In this document: piece after piece, positions 1 through 6,915 of the stretch | Layout: each line of letters starts with the position of its first letter | Numbering within the stretch: position 1 is the first letter of the stretch | Origin: CAWEHU01 sp963808965 | GTDB taxonomy: Bacteria; Pseudomonadota; Alphaproteobacteria; Acetobacterales; Acetobacteraceae | NCBI GenBank assembly: GCA_963808965.1 | Contig: CAWEHU010000008.1 | Span: forward strand, 1-29,187 | Length of the DNA: 29,187 nucleotides | Direction of reading: 5' to 3' | Notes under the pieces: generated by a model | Databases searched by the model: none | Told to the model about the DNA's origin: nothing | Seen by the model: the letters and a program-made list of their open reading frames with translations, nothing else | Made by a program: the position numbers and the translations under genes

Positions 1-195
1 AGCACCGCTCCTACACCACTCGCCAGGACCCGCCCGGTGCCATTTCGCCTGGCGGCATACCACGCTACGGAGCCAGGTCGATACGTTGCATCACCGTCTC
101 CGTATCTATTTCGGTACTAATTTTCTGCCCGCCCCCCTGATCTCGTTGATTCCGTTGCGCACCGACAAACACCCGTAAATCCGAGACCATCGATA

Positions 196-232
196 GGGGC
201 GCGCTGAACGGCCTCCGCCGAGCCGTAGCCCC
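196..232. terminator. Nested hairpin downstream of the RTX gene
   Basis: An outer pair GGGGC (196-200) and GCCCC (228-232) encloses an inner pair ACGGC (208-212) and GCCGT (222-226). It lies about 25 nt beyond the restored stop of the minus-strand RTX gene. No T-tract follows, so it may be a structured 3' end rather than a classical intrinsic terminator. I see no gene in the rest of 1-256. Confidence 0.3.
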
Positions 233-302
233 TTAGCGATGAGTTGCGCACCGGCTTCATACGAACCTGAAGTCAGCCGACGTGAGGCTCGCTTTGCTGA
301 CG

Positions 303-1736
303 TTATTGAGCGTTAGCGTGTTGTTGGCGTCCTGCGGTTATCACGACACCCGTGCCAACCTGCGTTGCGTGGCTCAGCACGTTGGCGAAGCTGTTCAGCG
401 TCGAGCTTCCATGGAAGTTGATTATGTCGTGAGCCGTGCCGCCAGCGGCGAAATCGGCGATCACATCCTTGCCAAAGACCGCATCGAACGAGAAGGTGTC
501 TGCGCCAGCTTCGCCGATAAAGAGATCGTTGCCCGCGGTGCTGACCAGCTTGTCGGCTGCATTTGTCCCGATCACCGCCAAACCGCTTTTGGCGCTCAGA
601 TTACCCGCTTTGTCTACCTCGACCGCCGTAAGCGTGCGCGAGGATGCACTGGCGGCGAATTGCCAGGTCCAGTTTCCGCCCGAGCCGACAAGGGCAGTGC
701 CGACGCTCGTCGAGCCATTGAATATGGTCACGGTGGCCCCGGCTTCTCCTTTGCCGGTGAGCGTCGAAGAGGTGCCACCCGTGAGCACCGGGGCGATGAT
801 CGAGGTATCGATGGTGACAGAAAGCGCGCTCGAGGCAGGGCTGATGTTCCCGGCTGCATCCGTGGCCTTGGCGGTGATGCTGTGGGTTCCATCCGCCAGG
901 GTCGAGGCGGTAATGGTCCACACCCCGGCGCTCGTGGCATTGCCGGTCCCGATCACCGTCGTGCCGTCGAACAAGGTGACCGCACTGCCGGCCTCGGCCT
1001 TGCCCGTGAATGTCGGCTTGGTGACGTTGGTGATGTTGTCCGTGTTGGACACCCCGCTATCCGACGCCGTCATCAGATCCAGAGTTGTCGGCGCGGCAGG
1101 GGCTTTGGTGTCGATGGTGACCGCCAAGGCTGCCGACGCAATGCTGACATTGCCGGCCACATCAGTCGCTTTGGCGGTGATGCCGTGGGTCCCATTGGCC
1201 AGAGCTGCTGAGGCGGTGATGGTCCACACGCCGGCGCTCGTGGCGTTGCCGGTGCCGATCGCTGTCGTGCCGTCGAACAAGCTGACCGTGCTACCGGCCT
1301 CCGCCGTGCCGGTAAAGGTCGGCTTGGTGACGTTGGTGAGGTTGTCTGTGTTGGACACCCCGCTATCCGACGCTGCGACCAGATCCGGAGTTGTCGGCGC
1401 GGCGGCCGCTACGTCAAGAATGACTGACTTGCTGGCGAGGGGACCCAAATTGCCGGCGAGGTCCGCGACCTGGGCCTGAATGGTCCAGCTCCCGGCATGA
1501 CTGGCGGTATCGGTCACGCTCCATGCGGTGCCACCGGTGACCGTGGGAGCAACCCAGGTCACCCCGCCGTCGAAGCTGACTTTCAGGGTCTCGTCCGCGG
1601 CCAGCGCAGCGGAAAGGGTGCCCGACACGGTCCGACCGGCCGCCCCGTTATTGGTGATGAAGTCGCCCGCGACGCCACTATCGTCCGTCATTGCGACGAT
1701 CGCGACTGTCTCGCTCGGCGGCGCCTGATCAAGCAC
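303..1736 (-). CDS. C-terminal fragment of the RTX protein: Ig-like repeats and calcium-binding repeat
   Basis: The frame continues the protein after the +1 shift near 1754-1755. The in-frame codons upstream of its GTG encode AFTHAY, which joins naturally to the preceding ...GVAST. It carries one Ig-like domain (about residues 15-110), two nearly identical copies of about 102 residues (114-215 and 216-311) and a third divergent copy (about 312-390). A single hemolysin-type nonapeptide-like stretch (GNDLFIGEAGADTF) and the start of the typical RTX tail follow. The listed end at 303 is an artefact of the second frameshift; the natural end is TGA at 257-259. Expression alone is doubtful. Confidence 0.5.
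   Translation of the reverse strand: MLDQAPPSETVAIVAMTDDSGVAGDFITNNGAAGRTVSGTLSAALAADETLKVSFDGGVTWVAPTVTGGTAWSVTDTASHAGSWTIQAQVADLAGNLGPLASKSVILDVAAAAPTTPDLVAASDSGVSNTDNLTNVTKPTFTGTAEAGSTVSLFDGTTAIGTGNATSAGVWTITASAALANGTHGITAKATDVAGNVSIASAALAVTIDTKAPAAPTTLDLMTASDSGVSNTDNITNVTKPTFTGKAEAGSAVTLFDGTTVIGTGNATSAGVWTITASTLADGTHSITAKATDAAGNISPASSALSVTIDTSIIAPVLTGGTSSTLTGKGEAGATVTIFNGSTSVGTALVGSGGNWTWQFAASASSRTLTAVEVDKAGNLSAKSGLAVIGTNAADKLVSTAGNDLFIGEAGADTFSFDAVFGKDVIADFAAGGTAHDIINFHGSSTLNSFANVLSHATQVGTGVVITAGRQQHANAQ
804..1397 (-). repeat. Two tandem Ig-like domain repeats, about 306 bp each
   Basis: Copies at about 1092-1397 and 804-1091 encode consecutive Ig-like domains that share long identical stretches, for example SDSGVSNTDN and GTGNATSAGVWTITAS. 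The DNA is also highly similar, with matching segments around 1045-1085 and 1350-1390 offset by about 306 bp. This points to recent tandem duplication or gene conversion inside the gene. Such repeats also invite misassembly. Confidence 0.85.
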
Positions 1737-2361
1737 ATAGGCGTGCGTAAAGGCCGGTACTGGCTACCCCGTCAGCGTTCTCGACCCGGGCGATCAGCGT
1801 ATTGCTGGCACTCAGGGTGACGCCCGACAGCGAGAAGTTGGTGGCTCCTGTGGCCGCAGTCGCGGTCAGCCATGTCGTGCCGTTATCAAGCGACACCCTC
1901 ACCACGTCGCCCGCCGCGAGCGCGCCACTCAGGGTGCCCGATATGGTCTGAGTCGCGGCGTTGGTGACGAAATCGGTAGCGCTTGCTCCGGTGTCAGCCG
2001 AGAAGACGACTGTGCTGACAAATTCGGCCGGCGGTGGCGCGGACAGGCGAACTGTGACGTCATGTTCGCTTAGCCCGGTGAGCGTCAGATTCAGCTGATC
2101 CCCGACGAGGCTCGAAATCGTGGCCCCGGTGACGATCGGAGTTCTGTTCCCGACCTGTCCGAGGTCGACAAGCACGTCACCCTCGCCGACCATGGAAAAG
2201 CTGAGATTGAGACCGTCGCCCGTCACCGAGAGCAGATCCCCCCGCATCGGCAGGGAGGCGAGGTGAGTGACATCGTCCTGCGTGAGCCCAAGATTGATCG
2301 CGAACGTGCCACCATTCCTGGGGAGGAACAGCTCTTGCGAGTTATAGGCGTACCAGTTCAC
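1729..2361 (-). CDS. Middle fragment of the RTX protein (Ig-like region)
   Basis: This ORF lies in the same frame as the deacetylase ORF and directly after its amber codon. The seven codons following TAG read NVVNWYA, and the nominal GTG start at 2361 is simply the third of them. The sequence is a beta-rich, Thr/Ser/Gly-rich, Ig-like domain ending in ...RVENADGVAST, after which the frame is lost and stops at 1729. No ribosome-binding site is visible before 2361, so independent translation is unlikely. It is best read as the interior of the larger gene. Confidence 0.45.
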   Translation of the reverse strand: MNWYAYNSQELFLPRNGGTFAINLGLTQDDVTHLASLPMRGDLLSVTGDGLNLSFSMVGEGDVLVDLGQVGNRTPIVTGATISSLVGDQLNLTLTGLSEHDVTVRLSAPPPAEFVSTVVFSADTGASATDFVTNAATQTISGTLSGALAAGDVVRVSLDNGTTWLTATAATGATNFSLSGVTLSASNTLIARVENADGVASTGLYARLCA

Positions 2362-2367
2362 GACGTT

Positions 2368-4971
2368 CTAAATCACGTCCGTACCGCCGTTGATGACGTC
2401 GAGCGCCATCTCACCGAGGTCGGGGGCGGTGGGGTCCGGGGTAGCCGACACGGTGATTGTGTTGCCCACGGTCGTGTAGTTGACCGTCGCCTTCTGCTGC
2501 GCCGCAATTCGGGACGCAAGATCCTCAAGCGTCACAAACTCGTAATTGTTGGCAGCGGCCTGGGCGATGAAGTCCGTGAACATCTGCGTGCTATAGGGCG
2601 AGGTCGCGCCCGAATCGCTGGTGTCCCAGGCCGCGGCGCCGTAATCGTGTATGGGCCATACGATGATAGGCGTGCCAGCAGCATTGGCCGTAAGAGTTTG
2701 AAGCTGCGCCGCCCAGTCAGCCTCAGCCTGCGCTACGGTCTTGCCTTCGTATTGTACCTCCGTGAAGTCGAAAGTCACATTTGGAGCTAAATACACGGAG
2801 CTTTGGTCCGTTGGGTTCATGTAACCGAATGCGCTCGGGTAACCTGAACCGATGCCGGTCCAACCACCGGTTAGATAACCCGTGTATCCGCTTGTAGTGG
2901 CGGTCGGAGCGACCGATTGGTAATAAGGAAGGATGTTTTGGTCGGTCGCGTATGTCTCGTTGGCACCAGGAATGGCGGCACCGTAGATCGGAACGCCAAG
3001 CTGCGTCTGCTCGATACTCTTCGACTGATTGAACTGGTAGTCGTAGGTAAAGGGATCGCCGACTGAACCTGTGACGCTGCCGGTTCCAGTCTGCAGGAAA
3101 TTGGTGTTCTCGGAGGGAATTGAGAAGGTAAGGGTCGTGCCGGCCGGTATGTCGCCGAGGGTCCCGTCATTTGCAGTGCCGTATCCCCCCGGGACATAAC
3201 TGATAGTGATGGTATTGCCTGACACCGCCGTGACTTGCGTGTTCGCTACAGCTCCACCTTCCCCGGCCGCGCCTGGGAGCGGCGTGCCCGCGCCGAGGTT
3301 GGCGCCACTGACGAACATGCCTACTGTCACGCCGGCGAAAGAGGGCACCGTGTTGAGCGTAATTTGAGTCGAGCCGGCCGGCGTATCAGCAGTGGTGGTC
3401 GCCGTAAACGTCGTGGTAGGTGGATTGATGAGGTGAGTGTAGGAGTGATTGCCGATCTCGCCCCCCATCGCCTCAATAGCTTGATAATAGGGGAGGACCT
3501 TCGCCCAGTTTGTCGTCGTCGGATCGGCGGCGTTCGGCGTATCGCCGATGTTGATGTAGAAAGACCCGACAAAGCCGTACTGTTGTTTCCACTGCTGCAG
3601 GATCGGTATCAACTTATCATAGATGCCGGGCAGGGAGTTTCCGTTGGCATCGACCGGCGACACGTCCGAGGGGAATTGGGACTGGTCCATGTCCATGCGT
3701 GCTGCCACGATGCCCGCCTGACGAGAATCATGTAGAGTGACGCCGGGTTGAGTGCCGAGCACGACCTTTTGTATGGCGTTCGACAACAAATTGCTGTCGC
3801 CCAGCAAATCCTGGGTCGCGAAGTGTACGTTCGTGCCGCCGGTCGTGGTTTCAACGACGCCGGGGAGCGTGCCAATACCGGCAACGTTTTGGTTGACGAG
3901 CACGTCTACCGGGGTGTTCACGCCTTGGTAAGCAGCATATCCTTCATTCGTGTACGACTGGATGACCTGACCGGCGGTGTAGCCCTGCATGATCGGATTG
4001 CTGACGTCGTTGGCCGTAACCGTTACGTCACCGCTGTTTCCCCCCGTGTACCGGGCGAGACCCAACAGGCTCTCCATATTGGCGTAGGAATTGCCGGGTA
4101 GTGCGGCGCCTGTTTGGTCGTTCGTCAGAAAATCGCCGGCGGTAATGATGCTGATATGATAGTCAGAGACCGCGCTCTTTAGCGTCGACATGATGGCCGG
4201 CAATTGCGACGTATTCACGTCAGCCATTGCAGGAAATATCAATGCATCATAGCCAATAAGATTGTTTATATTCGTCAGTTTCGACTCGTCAAGAACGTCG
4301 TACGATACACCGGCCATTCGGGCCTGGTTCTGCGCGGCCATGAACAGATCGGAATAGGCGGTCTGGTTGAAATAGAGATTGGCGCTGGTGTCCGAATAGA
4401 TAATAGCGACCTTGTGCGTGGTCGTCTTTGCCAACAAGGTCGCGGGATCCGTGACTGTGTATTCCGGGTTGCTGTAGTCACCCGGAAGATAGACAGCTCC
4501 GGGTGAGTTGCCGGTCGGGTTGTTGAGTTCAGCCGCGATATTGATGGAGGCTGGCGCTGATCCACCCGCTGGAGTGAGCGACGCACGCGGTATGGCAATT
4601 TCGAGGCTCTTGCCATCGGGCGATAACGAATAAGCAAGCGGCGTAGGGCTGACGAGAGTCTGGCCCGCCGCGCCGGTGTAAAGGTATGGAGTACCGGAAG
4701 CATCAAAGGTGACGTTGTAATCGGCGCCGATGCTGCCAAATGGGCTATAGCCCGTCCCGGTATTCTGGTCAGTGTTGAGCCATAAGGTTGTGCCGGCGCC
4801 GATCACGGGATCTGTGGCCGCAGTGGATTGGATCGCGATGAAATAAGTGTTGTCCTGGACCGTGCCGTATAGCGCATACCCCGCGACGGCATTGGCCGGG
4901 TTATCAATCCGTTCGTCGGCCGTCCAGTCTGACAGGTTCCCGTCGATAGTAATCTTCGGATTTGTCGGCAC
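2368..4971 (-). CDS. N-terminal ORF: CBM9/DOMON-like plus NodB-type polysaccharide deacetylase domains (867 aa)
   Basis: This is the intact first reading frame of the large RTX gene. Residues about 6-180 (ITIDGNLSDW...) resemble CBM9/DOMON-like sandwich domains. Residues about 185-405 form an alternating beta/alpha domain (KVAIIYSD..., YDALIFPAM). Residues about 418-830 look like a NodB-homology deacetylase. Candidate metal or catalytic residues are the acidic pair in RMDMDQ (about D427/D429), the GNHSYTH motif (H509 and H513) and WPIHDYG (H775). A Thr/Gly-rich beta segment (about 518-620) is inserted inside the barrel just after the His motif. The domain order recalls PelA/Agd3-type exopolysaccharide deacetylases, but that link is inference. 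Translation would stop at TAG 2368, which would give a catalytic part without Ig and RTX domains and so without an obvious secretion signal. Confidence 0.7.
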   Translation of the reverse strand: MPTNPKITIDGNLSDWTADERIDNPANAVAGYALYGTVQDNTYFIAIQSTAATDPVIGAGTTLWLNTDQNTGTGYSPFGSIGADYNVTFDASGTPYLYTGAAGQTLVSPTPLAYSLSPDGKSLEIAIPRASLTPAGGSAPASINIAAELNNPTGNSPGAVYLPGDYSNPEYTVTDPATLLAKTTTHKVAIIYSDTSANLYFNQTAYSDLFMAAQNQARMAGVSYDVLDESKLTNINNLIGYDALIFPAMADVNTSQLPAIMSTLKSAVSDYHISIITAGDFLTNDQTGAALPGNSYANMESLLGLARYTGGNSGDVTVTANDVSNPIMQGYTAGQVIQSYTNEGYAAYQGVNTPVDVLVNQNVAGIGTLPGVVETTTGGTNVHFATQDLLGDSNLLSNAIQKVVLGTQPGVTLHDSRQAGIVAARMDMDQSQFPSDVSPVDANGNSLPGIYDKLIPILQQWKQQYGFVGSFYINIGDTPNAADPTTTNWAKVLPYYQAIEAMGGEIGNHSYTHLINPPTTTFTATTTADTPAGSTQITLNTVPSFAGVTVGMFVSGANLGAGTPLPGAAGEGGAVANTQVTAVSGNTITISYVPGGYGTANDGTLGDIPAGTTLTFSIPSENTNFLQTGTGSVTGSVGDPFTYDYQFNQSKSIEQTQLGVPIYGAAIPGANETYATDQNILPYYQSVAPTATTSGYTGYLTGGWTGIGSGYPSAFGYMNPTDQSSVYLAPNVTFDFTEVQYEGKTVAQAEADWAAQLQTLTANAAGTPIIVWPIHDYGAAAWDTSDSGATSPYSTQMFTDFIAQAAANNYEFVTLEDLASRIAAQQKATVNYTTVGNTITVSATPDPTAPDLGEMALDVINGGTDVI

Positions 4972-5002
4972 TTGCAGGACTCCTTAGCTGACTGAGGGAT
5001 GC

Positions 5003-5082
5003 CGAACGTATGCATCCCGTTCCAATTACGTTAACCTAACGTCGTTCCAAAAGGGGGATAAGTCAACAAAAATATACGTTCG
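5003..5082. promoter_or_regulatory. Operator-like inverted repeats upstream of the RTX gene
   Basis: A perfect 15-bp interrupted palindrome, ACGTTA-ACC-TAACGT (5028-5042), lies 57-71 nt upstream of the GTG start. It is flanked by a 9-bp inverted pair, CGAACGTAT (5003-5011) and ATACGTTCG (5074-5082). All arms share the ACGTT/AACGT core. On the minus strand a TTGACT (5061-5066) could be a -35 element, placing the palindrome where a -10 would fall. No good -10 consensus is visible. A repressor or activator site is inferred; the regulator is unknown. Confidence 0.4.
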
Positions 5083-5472
5083 TTTAAGAGAAGATCCGGA
5101 ACCGCGACTTCGCATACGATACTGCTCGGCGAGCATGCGGTCGCAGGCAAGATCCGCGGCCGCCGCTTCGGATCTCCGACGCTCAGTGCGGGACAGGGTG
5201 TTCGTACTCTGACTCAGTCCCTCTGCATCGACGGACGAGCGGAGCTTGCTGCCTGCGATGCCCCTTCGTCACAAGATTTCATCCGATACCGATCCGTTGG
5301 ACCGACTTGGGATGGAAGCTTGGACCGGCCGGATCGGCTCGATCGCGGGCTAGCCGTGTAGTTTCAACTGTTCCACGTTTCGCCGTATCTCGGCGCTCCG
5401 AAACTGCGGTCAGAGAGGAGGCTGGCTGGCTGATCGCGGCCTCGCCAGGCATTTTCAAAGCGCGAGGCCGTG
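5083..5472. other. Intergenic stretch without a recognisable gene
   Basis: No reading frame here resembles a protein I know. It holds a 7-bp inverted repeat AGATCCG/CGGATCT (5150-5156 and 5169-5175) and a longer-range 9-bp pair TCGCAGGCA (5141-5149) and TGCCTGCGA (5250-5258). These could be a terminator or a structured or mobile-element remnant. A 65-codon plus-strand frame at 5307-5504 overlaps the next gene and shows no protein-like features. Confidence 0.4.
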
Positions 5473-6105
5473 CTACTTGGGCGATCCTGCGGATTGCTGC
5501 GTGATCGCCTCTTCCACGTCCCTCAGCCGGTCCTTGCCGAAGAAGATCTCGTCGGCGACGAAGAAGGTCGGCGAGCCGAAAGTGCCGCGCTGCACCGAGT
5601 GCTCGGTATTGCGGAGCAGCCGCTCCTTCACCTCCTGCTCCTGCGCGCGCGCGAGCAGCCGCGCACCATCGAGACCCGCACGATCGATCACCGCGCGAGC
5701 CACGTCCGGGTCATCCATTTTGCGCTCCTGCTCCCACATGGCGCGGAACACCGCGTCCACATAGGGCCGGAACACGCCTTCCAGCTCCGCCGCGACCGCG
5801 CCGCGCATGACCAGCAACGTATTGACCGGGAAGTGCGGATTGGGACGGAAGCGATCGATCCGGTGGCGGCGGACGAAGCGCTGCGTCTCAAGCTTCTGGT
5901 ATTCCGCCTTGTTGCGGATCCCGCGCAGGGTCACCGCGGGCGATTGATTGTTGGTCAGCTTGAACACGCCACCGAGCAGAATCGGCACGTACGTGAACTG
6001 TGCGCCGGTCCGCTGCTCGATCGCGGGGATCACGACGTGACTGAGATAGGCATTGGGACTGCCGAAATCGAAATGGAACTCGACAGGGACCATGGGGATC
6101 ACCAT
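5473..6105 (-). CDS. 2-hydroxychromene-2-carboxylate isomerase-like DsbA-family protein
   Basis: The 210-residue protein has the thioredoxin/DsbA-fold signature of the HCCA isomerase family: an early FHFDFGSPNAYL strand-helix, a central helical region (RNKAEYQKLETQRF, then FRPNPHFPVNTL), and a C-terminal GTFGSPTFFVADEIFFGKDRL that contains the cis-Pro loop. The N-terminal active position is Ser in FGSPNAY, as in the isomerase and kappa-class GST group. Known members isomerise 2-hydroxychromene-2-carboxylate in naphthalene degradation, but most homologues have unknown substrates. The ATG at 6105 overlaps the stop of the upstream SDR, which indicates coupling. An in-frame ATG at 6093 is an alternative start, and neither has a strong Shine-Dalgarno. 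It is the last gene of the MFS-SDR-isomerase operon. Confidence 0.85.
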   Translation of the reverse strand: MVIPMVPVEFHFDFGSPNAYLSHVVIPAIEQRTGAQFTYVPILLGGVFKLTNNQSPAVTLRGIRNKAEYQKLETQRFVRRHRIDRFRPNPHFPVNTLLVMRGAVAAELEGVFRPYVDAVFRAMWEQERKMDDPDVARAVIDRAGLDGARLLARAQEQEVKERLLRNTEHSVQRGTFGSPTFFVADEIFFGKDRLRDVEEAITQQSAGSPK

Positions 6106-6902
6106 TGCTCTGCGGAGGGTCGGAGGTCGGCCTCGAACGTCCAGGCGTCGCGCGTCTGCTGGTGCAGATGCCAGTACGCGGCGGCGATGGACTCTGGCCG
6201 CATCAGGCGGTCCGGCTCTTGCAGCCGCGCCGCATCGGGACCGCCGCGCTCGCCGATGCGCTCCCGCACCCAGGCCGTATCCACGCCGGCGTCGATCACC
6301 AGATGCGCGACGTGGATGTTCCTCGGCCCGAGTTCGCGCGCCATCGCCTGGGCGACCGCGCGCAGCCCTGCTTTGGCGGCCGCGAAGGCGGCGAAGCCGC
6401 TGCCGCCCCGCAGGCTCGCCGTGGCGCCGGTGAAGAGGATCGAGCCGCGCCCGTGCGGCAGCATCGCACGGGCCGCCTCACGTCCGGTGAGGAAGCCGGC
6501 GTAACACGCCATCTCCCAGACCTTGCGGAACACGCGCTCGGTGGTTTCCAGGATGGGATAGTTCACGTTGGCGCCCACGTTGAAGATGCAGGCCTCCAGC
6601 GGCGCGATCGCGTCGGCCCGGGCGACGAAGGCCGCGACCTCTGCCTCCTTGCGCGCATCGAGCGACTGGGCCACGCAGCGCCCGCCGGCCGTTTCGATCT
6701 CGGCGACCAAGGGCCCGAGCTTGTCCCCGTTTCGCCGCCCGGCGAGCACGGTGTAGCCCTCGGCTGCGAACCGCTTGGCGATGGCCGAGCCGATGTAGTC
6801 CCCGGCGCCGACCACGATTGCGGTCGCGTTGCGCGGCGGAGCCGGCAGGTCCGCACGCGCCGGGAAGGCTCGTTCGTCACCCGGGGAGATCGGCTCACCC
6901 AC
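6099..6902 (-). CDS. Divergent short-chain dehydrogenase/reductase with Phe at the catalytic Tyr position
   Basis: The protein is 267 residues if started at GTG 6902. It has a Rossmann glycine motif (VVGAGDYIG, about 31-39), FNVG in place of NNAG (about 107-110), and ILFTGATAS (about 155-163). The Y-x-x-x-K site reads FAAAK (F173, K177). This resembles a divergent SDR subgroup in which Phe replaces Tyr. With no catalytic Tyr, ordinary alcohol oxidation by the textbook mechanism is doubtful. The longer frame back to 6989 would overlap the MFS gene by over 70 bp, so the GTG 13 nt after the MFS stop is preferred, although its ribosome site is weak. The neighbours form one operon. A close relative sits at 28590. 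Confidence 0.8.
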   Translation of the reverse strand: MGEPISPGDERAFPARADLPAPPRNATAIVVGAGDYIGSAIAKRFAAEGYTVLAGRRNGDKLGPLVAEIETAGGRCVAQSLDARKEAEVAAFVARADAIAPLEACIFNVGANVNYPILETTERVFRKVWEMACYAGFLTGREAARAMLPHGRGSILFTGATASLRGGSGFAAFAAAKAGLRAVAQAMARELGPRNIHVAHLVIDAGVDTAWVRERIGERGGPDAARLQEPDRLMRPESIAAAYWHLHQQTRDAWTFEADLRPSAEQW

Positions 6903-6915
6903 GAATAGTGCTCTA

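Larger units (their letters stand above)
257..4971 (-). pseudogene. Secreted multidomain polysaccharide-deacetylase-like RTX protein, broken into three ORFs plus a shifted tail
   Basis: Read through its lesions, this locus encodes one protein of about 1,570 residues. The order is an N-terminal CBM9/DOMON-like sandwich, a Rossmann-like domain, a NodB-type deacetylase barrel, several bacterial Ig-like domains, and a C-terminal RTX-type calcium-binding end. It starts with GTG at 4971, preceded by AAGGAG (minus strand, 4980-4985) at 8 nt. An amber TAG at 2368-2370 interrupts the frame. An extra base near 1754-1755 shifts it, and another near 331-332 shifts it again. Correcting the last restores an ending of the form DANNTLTLNNVS...SADFRFV with TGA at 257-259, which is typical of RTX-protein C-termini. 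There is no N-terminal signal peptide, so type I secretion is inferred. No ABC exporter genes are in the window. The role, deacetylation of an extracellular hexosamine polymer, is inferred from the domains. The lesions could be real decay or sequence error. Confidence 0.75.

Noticed and set aside
804..1397. CRISPR-like direct repeats
   Set aside because: There are only two copies with a 306-bp period, they are coding, and they match Ig-like protein repeats.
436..1479. Long plus-strand frame of 347 codons opposite the Ig repeats
   Set aside because: It mirrors the minus-strand Ig repeats, is low-complexity Ala/Val/Pro, and has no ribosome site or family motif.
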